A stretch of DNA of 64,000 nucleotides, from NCBI GenBank assembly GCA_016931965.1, contig JAFGDT010000058.1, positions 1 to 64,000 on the forward strand, written 5' to 3'. The translations under genes and the position numbers were made by a program. The notes below the pieces were generated by a model. It worked only from the letters and a program-made list of their open reading frames with translations, was not told the DNA's origin and did no database searches. Shown here in pieces: positions 53,798 through 62,473 of this stretch (positions are counted from its first letter, which is position 1; each line of letters starts with the position of its first letter). Source of the stretch: a bacterium (GTDB lineage: Bacteria; Zhuqueibacterota; QNDG01; DSAB01).

Positions 53798-54568
53798 TTA
53801 ATGTATCGTCTTCTTTACTTTATCTATTTTATAAGCGGATTGTGTTTTTCTTTTTATCATTTCCCCAATGGTCTCTATCCGATCATTAAAAGCCGGATGG
53901 GATGATAAATAGAATGAAATCGATTTTTCATTTGATTCATTTTTCTTTAATTTTTTGAGGAAGCAAATAGAGCTGTTCGGGTTGTATCCTGCCACGATCA
54001 TCATTTGAACGGCAAAACGGTCTGCTTCTGATTCCTGGTCTTGAGAATAACCACTTCGAAGCATCTTTTGAATTGTCTGTTTGGTGATACTACCCAGAGC
54101 GCTGCTTGTTTTTCCGAGGTTTGACAGAATGTTTAGTGAAGCGTTCATCAATACACGTTTGAAAGCGTGTTTTTTCACGACATGTGCTATTTCGTGTGCC
54201 AGAACGAAAGCGATTTCATCCTGATTCATTTGACAAAGTTCTAACAGCGCTTGTGTACAATAGATAAATCCACCGGGGAGAGCGAAGGCGTTGAACTCGA
54301 TATTGGATAAAATTCTAAAATGGAACAGTCGTTTTTTGTCCTTGAGTTTTGCTATCAACCGAAAACCAATGGAATTGACAAAATCCTGGAGATTTTTATT
54401 CGTTTCTTGAGGATACTGCTGATAAATTTCGCCGTCAATCTGTCGGCCAACGATGTATTCTGCCTGTAAGGCCTCTTCTTCGGTACCAAAGAGTGATTTA
54501 TACCACCAGTGTCCCTTCCAGAAGACGTGACCGGCTTTTCGTCCAAGATTGTAAACAAAAGAGGTCAT
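53798..54568 (-). CDS. M48-type zinc metallopeptidase
   Basis: A 256-residue M48 (BepA/YcaL/Oma1-like) peptidase with zinc motif HEIAHVVKKH (HExxH, 125-129), NAFALPGGFIYC (93-104) upstream and the third ligand in QESEADRFA. These proteases usually work in the envelope on misfolded proteins, but no signal peptide or membrane segment is visible here, so the form is cytoplasmic or the start is misplaced. It lies 24 bases downstream of the epimerase gene, same strand. Confidence 0.88.
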   Translation of the reverse strand: MTSFVYNLGRKAGHVFWKGHWWYKSLFGTEEEALQAEYIVGRQIDGEIYQQYPQETNKNLQDFVNSIGFRLIAKLKDKKRLFHFRILSNIEFNAFALPGGFIYCTQALLELCQMNQDEIAFVLAHEIAHVVKKHAFKRVLMNASLNILSNLGKTSSALGSITKQTIQKMLRSGYSQDQESEADRFAVQMMIVAGYNPNSSICFLKKLKKNESNEKSISFYLSSHPAFNDRIETIGEMIKRKTQSAYKIDKVKKTIH

Positions 54569-54592
54569 TCAGGCATCTATGTTTTCTTGTGC

Positions 54593-55573
54593 TTATTCGG
54601 ATTGTTGAGCGATTTTCATTTTCTCATATGAAATCATATCTTGAATTGTATTGTCTAAATTGATTTTCGGTTTGAAACCGATCAATTGATGAATGCGATC
54701 AATCGAAGGTATCCTTCTCATAATGTCTTCAAATCCTGTTTCATAGGCTTCGTCATAAGAAATATATTTCAACTCGGAATTGGAGTGTGTTAACCGTTTT
54801 ATTTTGTGAGCAAGATCTTCAATTGTGATTTCTTCGGTAGAACCGATATTGTAGATATTCCCAATCGCTGCTTCCGTTTGGGTGAGCTTTATCAATGCGC
54901 CAATTGTATCCGATACATGGCAAAAACATCGCTTTTGTTTTCCGGTGCCAAATACGGTTAAAGGTTTTTTCATGAGTGCCTGATTAATCATCCTCGGAAT
55001 GACCATTCCATAGCGGCCTGTCTGTCTCGGCCCAACCGTGTTAAAAAATCTTACAATCACAACCGGCAGGTTGTATTTGTGATGATAGGCAAGTGCCGAG
55101 AATTCATCGATGAGTTTTGAACAGGCATAACTCCATCTGTTTTTGGTGGTCGGACCGAGTATTGAATCATCATCTTCCCTGAATGGGATTTTTTCACTCT
55201 TTCCGTAGACTTCCGAGGTAGAAGCGATAATCGTTTTTTTTCTATAACGATTGGCCGTTTTCAATATAACTTCAGTCCCCAATACATTGGACCGTATCAC
55301 ATTGACAGGATCTCTTACGATGAGGTCCACCCCCACTGCAGCAGCCAGATGAAAGACGTAATCGACATCGCTGATAATTCGGTCTAATACGGCTTCATTC
55401 TCAATGGTATCGAAAACAAAAGTAAAATCTTTATGTTTCACCAGATGTTCTATGTTTTGATAATTTCCTGTTGATAGGTTATCAACAGCAATGACACGGT
55501 GTTTGTTTTCAATTAATTTTTCACACAGGTGACTTCCAATAAAACCGGCACCGCCTGTTACAAGAATATGCAT
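54593..55573 (-). CDS. NAD-dependent epimerase/dehydratase (extended SDR)
   Basis: A 326-residue extended short-chain dehydrogenase acting on a nucleotide sugar. NAD-binding GGAGFIG (7-13), catalytic Y149-x3-K153 in YACSK, STSEVYG (118-124) and RFFNTVGPRQ are all present. The closest known reactions are UDP-glucuronate decarboxylation or UDP-glucose 4-epimerisation; substrate is undecided. The ribosome site GGGAGG precedes the ATG. The M48 gene follows after 24 bases. Confidence 0.9.
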   Translation of the reverse strand: MHILVTGGAGFIGSHLCEKLIENKHRVIAVDNLSTGNYQNIEHLVKHKDFTFVFDTIENEAVLDRIISDVDYVFHLAAAVGVDLIVRDPVNVIRSNVLGTEVILKTANRYRKKTIIASTSEVYGKSEKIPFREDDDSILGPTTKNRWSYACSKLIDEFSALAYHHKYNLPVVIVRFFNTVGPRQTGRYGMVIPRMINQALMKKPLTVFGTGKQKRCFCHVSDTIGALIKLTQTEAAIGNIYNIGSTEEITIEDLAHKIKRLTHSNSELKYISYDEAYETGFEDIMRRIPSIDRIHQLIGFKPKINLDNTIQDMISYEKMKIAQQSE

Positions 55574-55743
55574 ACAACCTCCCTGTAAGTTGAGGGTGTT
55601 TTTGATCTCCTTTTTTCTCTTAAAATATAATCATTTCATAAGTAGCATTCAATGTTTTTCTGTAGTTTGACGACATGATTGCTGTTCATCCAAACAGGGG
55701 AAAGTATGGCCCTCATTTGAAAGACAATGTGTATTTGTCGAAA

Positions 55744-55771
55744 AATGTGAATTTAAAATTTATTTCACATT
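55744..55771. repeat. Inverted repeat, candidate operator
   Basis: AATGTGAA (55744-55751) and TTCACATT (55764-55771) form perfect 8-base arms around a 12-base A/T spacer. It ends 13 bases before the -35 of the tandem-MerR gene promoter, and also lies in the divergent space of the epimerase gene. It fits a dimeric regulator site. Confidence 0.5.
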
Positions 55772-55784
55772 CATAAAAAAAGGG

Positions 55785-55813
55785 TTGACAACGGTCATTT
55801 TAATGTTTATCTT
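55785..55813 (+). promoter_or_regulatory. Sigma-70 promoter of the tandem-MerR operon
   Basis: A perfect TTGACA, 17-base spacer, TATCTT. Transcription would start near 55820, about 44 bases before the chosen ATG at 55864. The spacing is normal rather than the 19 bases typical of MerR-twisted promoters. Confidence 0.6.
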
Positions 55814-55863
55814 ATGCGTATACTGTCATGTTATTAAATAACAAGTGTACGTACAGGAGCACT

Positions 55864-56586
55864 ATGGAAAAGCATCTTTTTATCCTTGATGAGTTATGTA
55901 GTAAAGCCAATGTTTCGAAAAGACTTTTGCAGGAATGGGAGAAGTTCCGTTTGATTGCGCCGGTTGGATTTACGGATGAAAAAATTCCTTTATACTCAGA
56001 AAGTTCAATCGAGAAGGCACTAAATATCCAAAAATTGCTGGAACTGGGTTATGAGATGAAGGATGTTCAAAAAATAATCAAAAAAATAGGCATGCCCCAA
56101 TCTTCAGATAAACAAGAACCGGACATGCCATCGAATCAATATTTAACGGTTGGTCATCTGGCTGATAAAGTGGGTATCAGTCCGCGCACAGTTAAACACT
56201 GGGAAGATAAGGGTATTATTGAACCCGATATGAGAAGTGAAGGTGGCTTTCGTCTCTATTCTGAGGCTTATGTTTATCTGTGTCAGTTGATCAAAGATTT
56301 GCAGCTTTTTGGGTATAGTCTGGAAGAAATTAAAATCATCTCCAGTTACTTTCGTGATTTTCTTAATATTCAGAAAAATATTCATGTCTATAAAAAAACC
56401 GAAATAGACATGAAATTGGAATCCATGTTACAAGAGATCCAAGTGCTTTTTGATAAAATGAAGCTCTTTAAGGAAGGGATTCAAAGATGGGAGGACTTAT
56501 TGAAAAAGAAAAAGAAAGAGATCCTCAATTTAAAAAACCAGAATCAGAAGAGATCCGACATAAAAAAAGGAAGGAAACGTGAGTAA
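55864..56586 (+). CDS. Regulator with two tandem MerR-type DNA-binding domains
   Basis: ATG at 55864 has AGGAG five bases upstream, giving 240 residues. Two winged-helix MerR modules are visible: about 3-75 (ELCSKANVSKRLLQEWEKF ... LYSESSIEKALNIQKLLELG) and about 93-170 (LADKVGISPRTVKHWEDKGI ... FRLYSEAYVYLCQLIKDLQLFG). A basic coiled coil follows, with a Lys-rich tail. No ligand-binding domain. The first module lacks the common R in the wing and may not bind DNA well. It overlaps the radical SAM gene by 8 bases, so it probably controls its own operon. Confidence 0.8.
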   Translation: MEKHLFILDELCSKANVSKRLLQEWEKFRLIAPVGFTDEKIPLYSESSIEKALNIQKLLELGYEMKDVQKIIKKIGMPQSSDKQEPDMPSNQYLTVGHLADKVGISPRTVKHWEDKGIIEPDMRSEGGFRLYSEAYVYLCQLIKDLQLFGYSLEEIKIISSYFRDFLNIQKNIHVYKKTEIDMKLESMLQEIQVLFDKMKLFKEGIQRWEDLLKKKKKEILNLKNQNQKRSDIKKGRKRE

Positions 56587-58027
56587 AATTATTTTTATCG
56601 AACCCAAGTCGCCCAACTTGCATATCTATTCTCAATTCCCATTACCCCGTCTGGGCAGTTTCATTTTGGGGACATTGATGAAAAAGCGTGGATGGGATGT
56701 TGATATTATCGTCGAAGAGCAGAGAGCTGTTGATTTCAATGATGTCAAGTCAGCGGATCTGGTGGGTATCTCGACAATCACCTCAACCGCTCCAAGGGCC
56801 TATGCCATTGCAAAAAAAGTAAGAGAAATGGGCATCCCGGTTATTCTTGGTGGTCCCCATGTGACCTTTTTACCTGAAGAGGGATTGGATTATGCGGATT
56901 TTGTCATTCGGGGGGAAGCCGAGCATCCGATCATGATGTTTATAGACGCATGGGAAAATCGAAAAGAATACACCCATGTACCCAACCTCTCTTATAAAAA
57001 GAATGGAAAGGCGATCCATAATCCGATGGAGTCTTTTATTGCCAATTTAGATGATATTCCTTTTCCCGAACTGGCCTTGCTGCAAAACAACACCAAGCGT
57101 ATCGGAGGTCAGACAATTATCCCGATTCAGACCTCGCGCGGCTGTCCCTATAACTGTTCCTTTTGTTCGGTTACGGGGATGTTCGGCAGAAAGTATCGGT
57201 TTCGCTCTCCGGAAAATATCATTGCAGAATTGAAGCAGTATGATGACCGGCGCAATTTCGTTTTCTTTTATGACGACCATTTCACGGCCAATCGGCGGCG
57301 TGCAAAAATACTGCTTGAAAAAATGATTCAGGAAAAATTCAAATTTAAATGGTCCACGCAGGTACGGGCGGATATCGGCAAAGATATTGAACTGGTTAAG
57401 CTCATGAAAAAGGCCGGCTGCTATACACTGTTCATCGGTTTTGAGTCCGTCAATCCGGAGAGCCTGAAGGCGATGAAAAAGCAGCAGACGATCGACGAAA
57501 TTGTTAATGCCATCAAAGTCCTTCAAAAGCACCGCATTCACATCCATGGGATGTTTGTCTACGGATTCGACGAGGATGATTGGCAGACGGTTAAGGAGAC
57601 CGTCAAGTTTGCCAAAAGAGCAAAATTGAACTCTACACAATTTCTCATTCTCACACCGCTTCCAGGATCCGAGTTTTACAATCAAATGTGTACTGAAAAA
57701 CGAATCCAGTTTCGCGACTGGAATTTATACGATGCCCATCATGTGGTTTTTCGACCGGCTCGATTTTCCCTTTTTGATCTGCAAAAAGCACAAATTTACA
57801 GTCATCAAAAGTTTTATTCCTTGATGGAAACCGTCAAGAAAATATTGAAATGGAAACTGGTGGATGTCGGCTTGGCGCACTATGCCCGAAGGTTGAATCG
57901 ATTGTGGAAAAAGAAAAATAAAACCTTTCTCAAGGTTGTGGATTTATTAACGCCAAAAAAGAAGACTATCATCTCCATCGATTACCGGGAGAAAATTATT
58001 TTGGATGATGAAAGGGTTGTTGTATAA
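56579..58027 (+). CDS. B12-binding-domain radical SAM enzyme
   Basis: A 482-residue enzyme: N-terminal cobalamin-binding-like Rossmann domain (about 5-135; GGPHVTFLPEEGLDYADFVI, no DxHxxG as usual in this class) and a radical SAM barrel (about 180-400) with the cluster motif C189-x3-C193-x2-C196 in SRGCPYNCSFCSVTG. The C-terminal 80 residues are basic. Related enzymes methylate or cyclise unactivated carbon (BchE, hopanoid and antibiotic methylases); the substrate is not evident. GTG at 56579 is the start, with AAGGAAGGAA upstream. Confidence 0.9.
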   Translation: MSKIIFIEPKSPNLHIYSQFPLPRLGSFILGTLMKKRGWDVDIIVEEQRAVDFNDVKSADLVGISTITSTAPRAYAIAKKVREMGIPVILGGPHVTFLPEEGLDYADFVIRGEAEHPIMMFIDAWENRKEYTHVPNLSYKKNGKAIHNPMESFIANLDDIPFPELALLQNNTKRIGGQTIIPIQTSRGCPYNCSFCSVTGMFGRKYRFRSPENIIAELKQYDDRRNFVFFYDDHFTANRRRAKILLEKMIQEKFKFKWSTQVRADIGKDIELVKLMKKAGCYTLFIGFESVNPESLKAMKKQQTIDEIVNAIKVLQKHRIHIHGMFVYGFDEDDWQTVKETVKFAKRAKLNSTQFLILTPLPGSEFYNQMCTEKRIQFRDWNLYDAHHVVFRPARFSLFDLQKAQIYSHQKFYSLMETVKKILKWKLVDVGLAHYARRLNRLWKKKNKTFLKVVDLLTPKKKTIISIDYREKIILDDERVVV

Positions 58028-58151
58028 ATTTGATTGTGGTAGGATTATACTGCAGGGTATTTATTCCGTATGATTCGACGCTTATTGGATGCTCATCTAG
58101 GAATGTCGCTATTTTATAACCGATTCATTGCAGAGATCAATATAAAGCTGT

Positions 58152-59009
58152 TTATGTATTATCATTGAGCCGATTTTTCAAAATCGGTAGCAGTGCGGAG
58201 TCCAGCAGAAATTGTCCCACACGGCCGAGTTCGTTTTTCCGGTATTTTCGGATCTGGCTGTCCTCGGGCAGAAGGCTTCTGGCCATTTCACCTTTTTGTA
58301 CAATAAATTCCTGATCGGAAAGCGCCTTTGCTTCAGCGAATATATCCAATGCCGTTTGTTTGAAGGCTTCTTTCTCCTCCTGATCCTGAAAGCCGATGTG
58401 TCTTTCTACCAGTTCAATTTGTGAATCGATAAGCATCTCTTTCATGCGTTCGTATCGCATATCCGGCATCATGCGAATTCTCTCCAACAAACGGACGATC
58501 CCTTCGGCGGCAGTTTCAACCGACTGGCCGATTTTGCCCTGATAGGGAGGGATCGTACACGGTTTGTATTGATCAATGACCGTAAGCTGATTCAATGTCA
58601 GTAAATCGGTTACTTCGGATTCAAGTCCAGCGAGTTTTTCACCGAATTCATTTTCGATTTCAAACTGGATTTTTTTCATTTCATGATGTTGCTTTTTTAG
58701 ATCTTCAGGCAATTCTTCTCCTCGCAGAAGAATATCTTTGATCTCCTCCAGAACATCCTGAAAATCACTTTGCCAGCGGTTGATCTCTTTCTGATAATCC
58801 TCTTTGATTTCGTCGGCCCTTTCAATTGCTTGAATCAATGTTTCCGTTTGATCCGTCGTTAAATAGAGTCCGTTGACCAGATTGAGAAGGACAATATCAC
58901 GCTGAAGTTCGACGATTGGATCTTCTTTTTCAGCTCCCTGAGTTACAGAAATGAATAAAAAATTAATAAGGAGAACCAACATTTGCATTCGATTATTTTT
59001 TCTCATCAT
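58152..59009 (-). CDS. Periplasmic helical protein of unknown function
   Basis: A 285-residue protein with a signal peptide (about 9-26, VTQGA) and a largely helical acidic body. It contains LTTDQTETLIQAIERADEI (50-68), a pattern reminiscent of Spy/CpxP-like LTxxQ chaperones, a coiled-coil stretch (70-135), and KPCTIPP (149-155) with the single cysteine C151. No enzyme motif. GGGAGG precedes the ATG. It stands alone, convergent with the radical SAM gene. Confidence 0.55.
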   Translation of the reverse strand: MMRKNNRMQMLVLLINFLFISVTQGAEKEDPIVELQRDIVLLNLVNGLYLTTDQTETLIQAIERADEIKEDYQKEINRWQSDFQDVLEEIKDILLRGEELPEDLKKQHHEMKKIQFEIENEFGEKLAGLESEVTDLLTLNQLTVIDQYKPCTIPPYQGKIGQSVETAAEGIVRLLERIRMMPDMRYERMKEMLIDSQIELVERHIGFQDQEEKEAFKQTALDIFAEAKALSDQEFIVQKGEMARSLLPEDSQIRKYRKNELGRVGQFLLDSALLPILKNRLNDNT

Positions 59010-59169
59010 TAAACCTCCCAGAAGGATGAAATTCTTATTTGAAACCTTTCATTTAAATAAACGGAGGATCGACTATTTTATTGTTGCAATAGCGAGTCGG
59101 AAATTGTAAGGTATTAAATTATTTCGGAGGGATAAATCATTTGTTGGTTTCGGCGATGACCGATCAATA

Positions 59170-59973
59170 TCACCCGTTTCCAATATTTTTCAGGTCATCC
59201 AATGACAGGAGAATAAAACCCTCTTCCCGGGCTGTTTCATATTCTCTCTCATCATTGAAACCCCAGAGAGCCAGGTAGGTGTGGACTCCCAGGTTTTTTA
59301 CAGATTGTAGATGGAGAACTTTATCATCGATAAAGTGCATATTGGAATAAGGGACATGATGGTCTTTATGAAAACGCATAAGATGCTCCCGCTTGGAGTC
59401 GGCAAAATCTTTATCAAGAATATTCTCTGCATCAAAATAATCGAGAAGGTCATAACTTTCGAGTAATATATTGATAGATGATCTGTCTTTGGAAGTGGCG
59501 ATACAGAGCGTAAAGCGGTTGGATAAAGCGGGAATCGCTTCCACGACACCTGTGAAGGGAGGAATCAGTTTCGCCCATGCCTGCGGATCTTTTTTTTGGA
59601 GGATGGCTCGGTTCTCGTAAAAGCCCCTATCATAATTTTTCCGTTTTTCTTCCGGTATGGTTATTTTATAATCCGTAAAATGCGATTGATTTCTGATTTG
59701 ATCGAAATCGTCTTTTTCGATCATTTGAAAAACCACAAAATATTCCTCTGCCCGGCTTCCCAACGGCATGGCTTGAAGATATTTTTGGTATAGATCGGCA
59801 TGTTTTTTTTCAAACTCAAAGACCCTATCGGGTGTTAACGGATTTGAGATAGGCAGTGAATGATCGGGAACGACCTGGATATAGGTGTTGACGGCTGTCA
59901 TAAACGATTCATGAATGGAGTTGGCAATGACACCGTCAAAGTCAAAAACGAGGATTTTGTTAGATTCTTCCAT
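59170..59973 (-). CDS. HAD-superfamily phosphatase-like protein
   Basis: About 267 residues with HAD motif I FDFDGVIANS near the N-terminus, motif II in CIATSKDRSS, and motif IV FIDDK. The cap is large and helical (residues 20-140), as in phosphoglycolate phosphatase-like subfamily I. It is expected to hydrolyse a small phosphate ester. An alternative TTG start (60000) overlaps the stop of the upstream gene; neither start has a clear ribosome site. Lies downstream of the HExxH protein gene. Confidence 0.8.
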   Translation of the reverse strand: MEESNKILVFDFDGVIANSIHESFMTAVNTYIQVVPDHSLPISNPLTPDRVFEFEKKHADLYQKYLQAMPLGSRAEEYFVVFQMIEKDDFDQIRNQSHFTDYKITIPEEKRKNYDRGFYENRAILQKKDPQAWAKLIPPFTGVVEAIPALSNRFTLCIATSKDRSSINILLESYDLLDYFDAENILDKDFADSKREHLMRFHKDHHVPYSNMHFIDDKVLHLQSVKNLGVHTYLALWGFNDEREYETAREEGFILLSLDDLKNIGNG

Positions 59974-59996
59974 TAGAAATTTTTGTAAGATCCATT

Positions 59997-60467
59997 TCAA
60001 TCATTCAGATCATGATAACTTTCCGTACTCATTTTTGCATATTGATCATACGCGCTCAGAATCGATGGGTGCAGACTGTTTTTTTCTATGAATTGGTTGA
60101 AATAGACTTTTCCCTTTTGCCAGCTTTCCTGTTCAAAGGCCGACCTTGCCTTTCCGGTCGGCGTGTTGATATGCTGCCAGAAGAGTGATTCGGTTCCCGC
60201 TTTTTTCATTTGTTCATATTGGATATAATGTCCGATTTCGTGAAACAATAAAAAAAGGGGAATTGAATAATCACGATTGTCTTTTTGGCAAAAAAGAACA
60301 ATTGTGCTTCTGTCATTAGGGGGATGGAAATAGGATACGGATTCCTGAAGTTGAATGAGCCGGATTGTCAAATCGGGAAACATATCCCAGCAGAGAAAGG
60401 CTTTGGCAGCATCCAGAATTGATTTGCCGATGCGAATTTTTTTCTCGGGCGTCGTCTTTTTATTCAT
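59997..60467 (-). CDS. Small HExxH putative metalloprotease
   Basis: A 156-residue cytoplasmic protein with HEIGHYIQYE (near residues 76-85), a HExxH zinc-binding signature, and a possible third ligand Glu in AFEQESWQKG some 35 residues later. The fold may be a minimal zincin similar to ImmA/IrrE-type domains, but no regulator partner is next to it. Overlaps the DUF4870 gene upstream by 4 bases. Enzyme activity is only inferred. Confidence 0.55.
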   Translation of the reverse strand: MNKKTTPEKKIRIGKSILDAAKAFLCWDMFPDLTIRLIQLQESVSYFHPPNDRSTIVLFCQKDNRDYSIPLFLLFHEIGHYIQYEQMKKAGTESLFWQHINTPTGKARSAFEQESWQKGKVYFNQFIEKNSLHPSILSAYDQYAKMSTESYHDLND

Positions 60468-60880
60468 CCAGCTTCGATGAAATCGGCTATGTAGATATAA
60501 CGGAAATTCTCTCCCTGCGATACACGGATGCCTCCGTAGACGCCGTATGCAATAGCCACGATGGGGAAGATAATCAGTATGGGAATGAGTAAAACTCCCA
60601 CCAATACCAGAGAAAGAATAACGGTGATAATGCCCAGCAGAACCGTGATCAGGTAAACGGCTACCTGATAAAAAAACGCCTGTTTGCCGTTAAATTCAAT
60701 GGTTTCAGATTTATCGGGTTTGTTCCGCTCCAGAAGCCAGATGAGAAGAGGTATCGCCATGGCGAAAAAAGGGATGACAAGCGAGGCCAAAATCGAAAGA
60801 TGAGCCAGAGTTGATAGAAGGATGGGATCCCTTGACTGTTTTTTTTCTGTTTTTGATACGGTTGTTTTTTGCGTTGCCAT
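60464..60880 (-). CDS. DUF4870-like membrane protein
   Basis: ATG at 60880 gives 138 residues and avoids overlap with pepD. A polar Thr/Lys-rich N-terminus precedes three hydrophobic segments (about 20-42, 65-90, 95-115). The pattern LAHLSILASLVIPFFAMAIP followed by EFNGKQAFFYQV is the DUF4870 (Tic20-like) signature; function unknown. GGAG lies about 13 bases upstream of the ATG, slightly distant. Between pepD and the HExxH gene, same strand. Confidence 0.7.
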   Translation of the reverse strand: MATQKTTVSKTEKKQSRDPILLSTLAHLSILASLVIPFFAMAIPLLIWLLERNKPDKSETIEFNGKQAFFYQVAVYLITVLLGIITVILSLVLVGVLLIPILIIFPIVAIAYGVYGGIRVSQGENFRYIYIADFIEAG

Positions 60881-60896
60881 TTTTTCATGTTCTCCA

Positions 60897-62354
60897 TTAT
60901 TGTTGTTGTGATAAATTTTCCAGTGTAGCGACAAGCAATTTCCAAAAACGTTCAACGGAACCGATGTGCACTTTTTCATCCGGGGAGTGGGGATGTTTCA
61001 AATCAGGACCGAATGAGATCATATCCATCTCCGGGTACTTTTCTCCAATAATCCCGCACTCCAGACCGGCATGAATCGCTTTGACTTCCGGTTTTTTTCC
61101 AACCAATTTTTGATAGATCGTTTTCATTGTATTCAAGAGGGGCGATTGGAGATTGGGTGTCCAGGCCGGATACCCTTCCAGATGTTTTATTTGAGCCCCA
61201 CCCAATTTCCCGATGGCCTCGATTTTTGTGCGGGCTGCTTCCAAGGCAGAACCCACCGAACTTCTGCTGCTCGTCGATATGGTGACCTCATTTTCTTTGG
61301 TCCGGATGATGGCCAAATTGTTGGATGTCTCCACCAGGTCAGGAATTTCCTGACTCATGGCCAGGACGCCATGAGGTATGGCAAGCAAAATGGCCAGCAA
61401 TAATTCACTGAATTCCGGTTTCATCGGAGGGGTTTTATCTCTACTGGCAGGAGATATATTCAAAGTCATCTCTTTTTCAACAGTCTTATACTCAAAACGA
61501 ATTTCTTGAAAGCGATCTTTCACTTTCCTTTTAAACTTATCAACATCCGTTTTCGGGACAACAACCGTGGCAGAGGCTTCTCTTGGAATGGCATTGTGTT
61601 TGTTACCACCTTCCAAATTGATCAAGTTAAATGGGATCTTCAAATTGAAGAGCAATCTGGCCAGGAGTTGTATCGCGTTTCCCCGACCGGTATGGATATC
61701 AATACCCGAATGCCCGCCACGACATCCTGAGAAGACAACACATAGATGTTCCCCTTCATCAGAAGCCAACCGTTTTATGGGTAGTGTCAGCTCTGTGTCT
61801 CCACCCCCCGCGCATCCAATAAAAAAAGAACCTTCCTCTTCACTGTCAAGGTTCAACAATGTTCTCCCATGAAGAAAATCGGGTTTGAGATGGCCGGCTC
61901 CGGTCAGGCCGCTTTCTTCATCTACTGTAAAGAGAAGCTCAAGGGGACCGTGTCGGAGGTTGCTGTCTTCCAAAACGGCCAGGGCAGCGGCCATACCAAT
62001 CCCATTGTCGGCGCCCAACGTGGTGCCGCATGCCGTCACCCATTCCCCTTCAATTTTGACTTGAATGGGATCCTTTGTAAAATCATGATCCACGTCGGCG
62101 TTCTTTTCACAGACCATGTCGAGGTGACTCTGTATCACAATTGAAATGGCCTTTTCACACCCCATGCTGGCCGGTTTTTGTATCACGATATTGCCCACAG
62201 TGTCTTGCTTTGAATCGATCCCATTTTTTTCCGCAATTGAAAGGACATATTTGGCCAGCAGAGCTTCCTGTTTTGAACAGTGCGGGATTTTTCGGATTTC
62301 ATCAAAATGGTGCCACAAAAGGGCAGGTTTGAGGTTGGTCAGAACAGATCCCAT
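60897..62354 (-). CDS. pepD: Aminoacyl-histidine dipeptidase (M20C family)
   Basis: A 485-residue M20 family zinc peptidase. IQSHLDMVCEK (near 77-87) has the first zinc His and the D two residues on, TLGADNGIGMAAALAV (near 113) the bridging Asp, and FTVDEESGLTGAG (near 142) the catalytic and metal Glu. Length and the C-terminal HAGLECGIIGEKYPEMD match PepD, which splits Xaa-His dipeptides such as carnosine. Cytoplasmic. Starts a minus-strand run toward the DUF4870 and HExxH genes. Confidence 0.9.
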   Translation of the reverse strand: MGSVLTNLKPALLWHHFDEIRKIPHCSKQEALLAKYVLSIAEKNGIDSKQDTVGNIVIQKPASMGCEKAISIVIQSHLDMVCEKNADVDHDFTKDPIQVKIEGEWVTACGTTLGADNGIGMAAALAVLEDSNLRHGPLELLFTVDEESGLTGAGHLKPDFLHGRTLLNLDSEEEGSFFIGCAGGGDTELTLPIKRLASDEGEHLCVVFSGCRGGHSGIDIHTGRGNAIQLLARLLFNLKIPFNLINLEGGNKHNAIPREASATVVVPKTDVDKFKRKVKDRFQEIRFEYKTVEKEMTLNISPASRDKTPPMKPEFSELLLAILLAIPHGVLAMSQEIPDLVETSNNLAIIRTKENEVTISTSSRSSVGSALEAARTKIEAIGKLGGAQIKHLEGYPAWTPNLQSPLLNTMKTIYQKLVGKKPEVKAIHAGLECGIIGEKYPEMDMISFGPDLKHPHSPDEKVHIGSVERFWKLLVATLENLSQQQ

Positions 62355-62473
62355 GATTTTCTCCCTGATAGATGGGTTGTTTATGTTGCATTGTTAAATA
62401 TAAAATAAAAAACAGGAAAGTCAAGAATCACGTTAGATACCATTTTATTTGATGTCATTGATCATCATCAATA

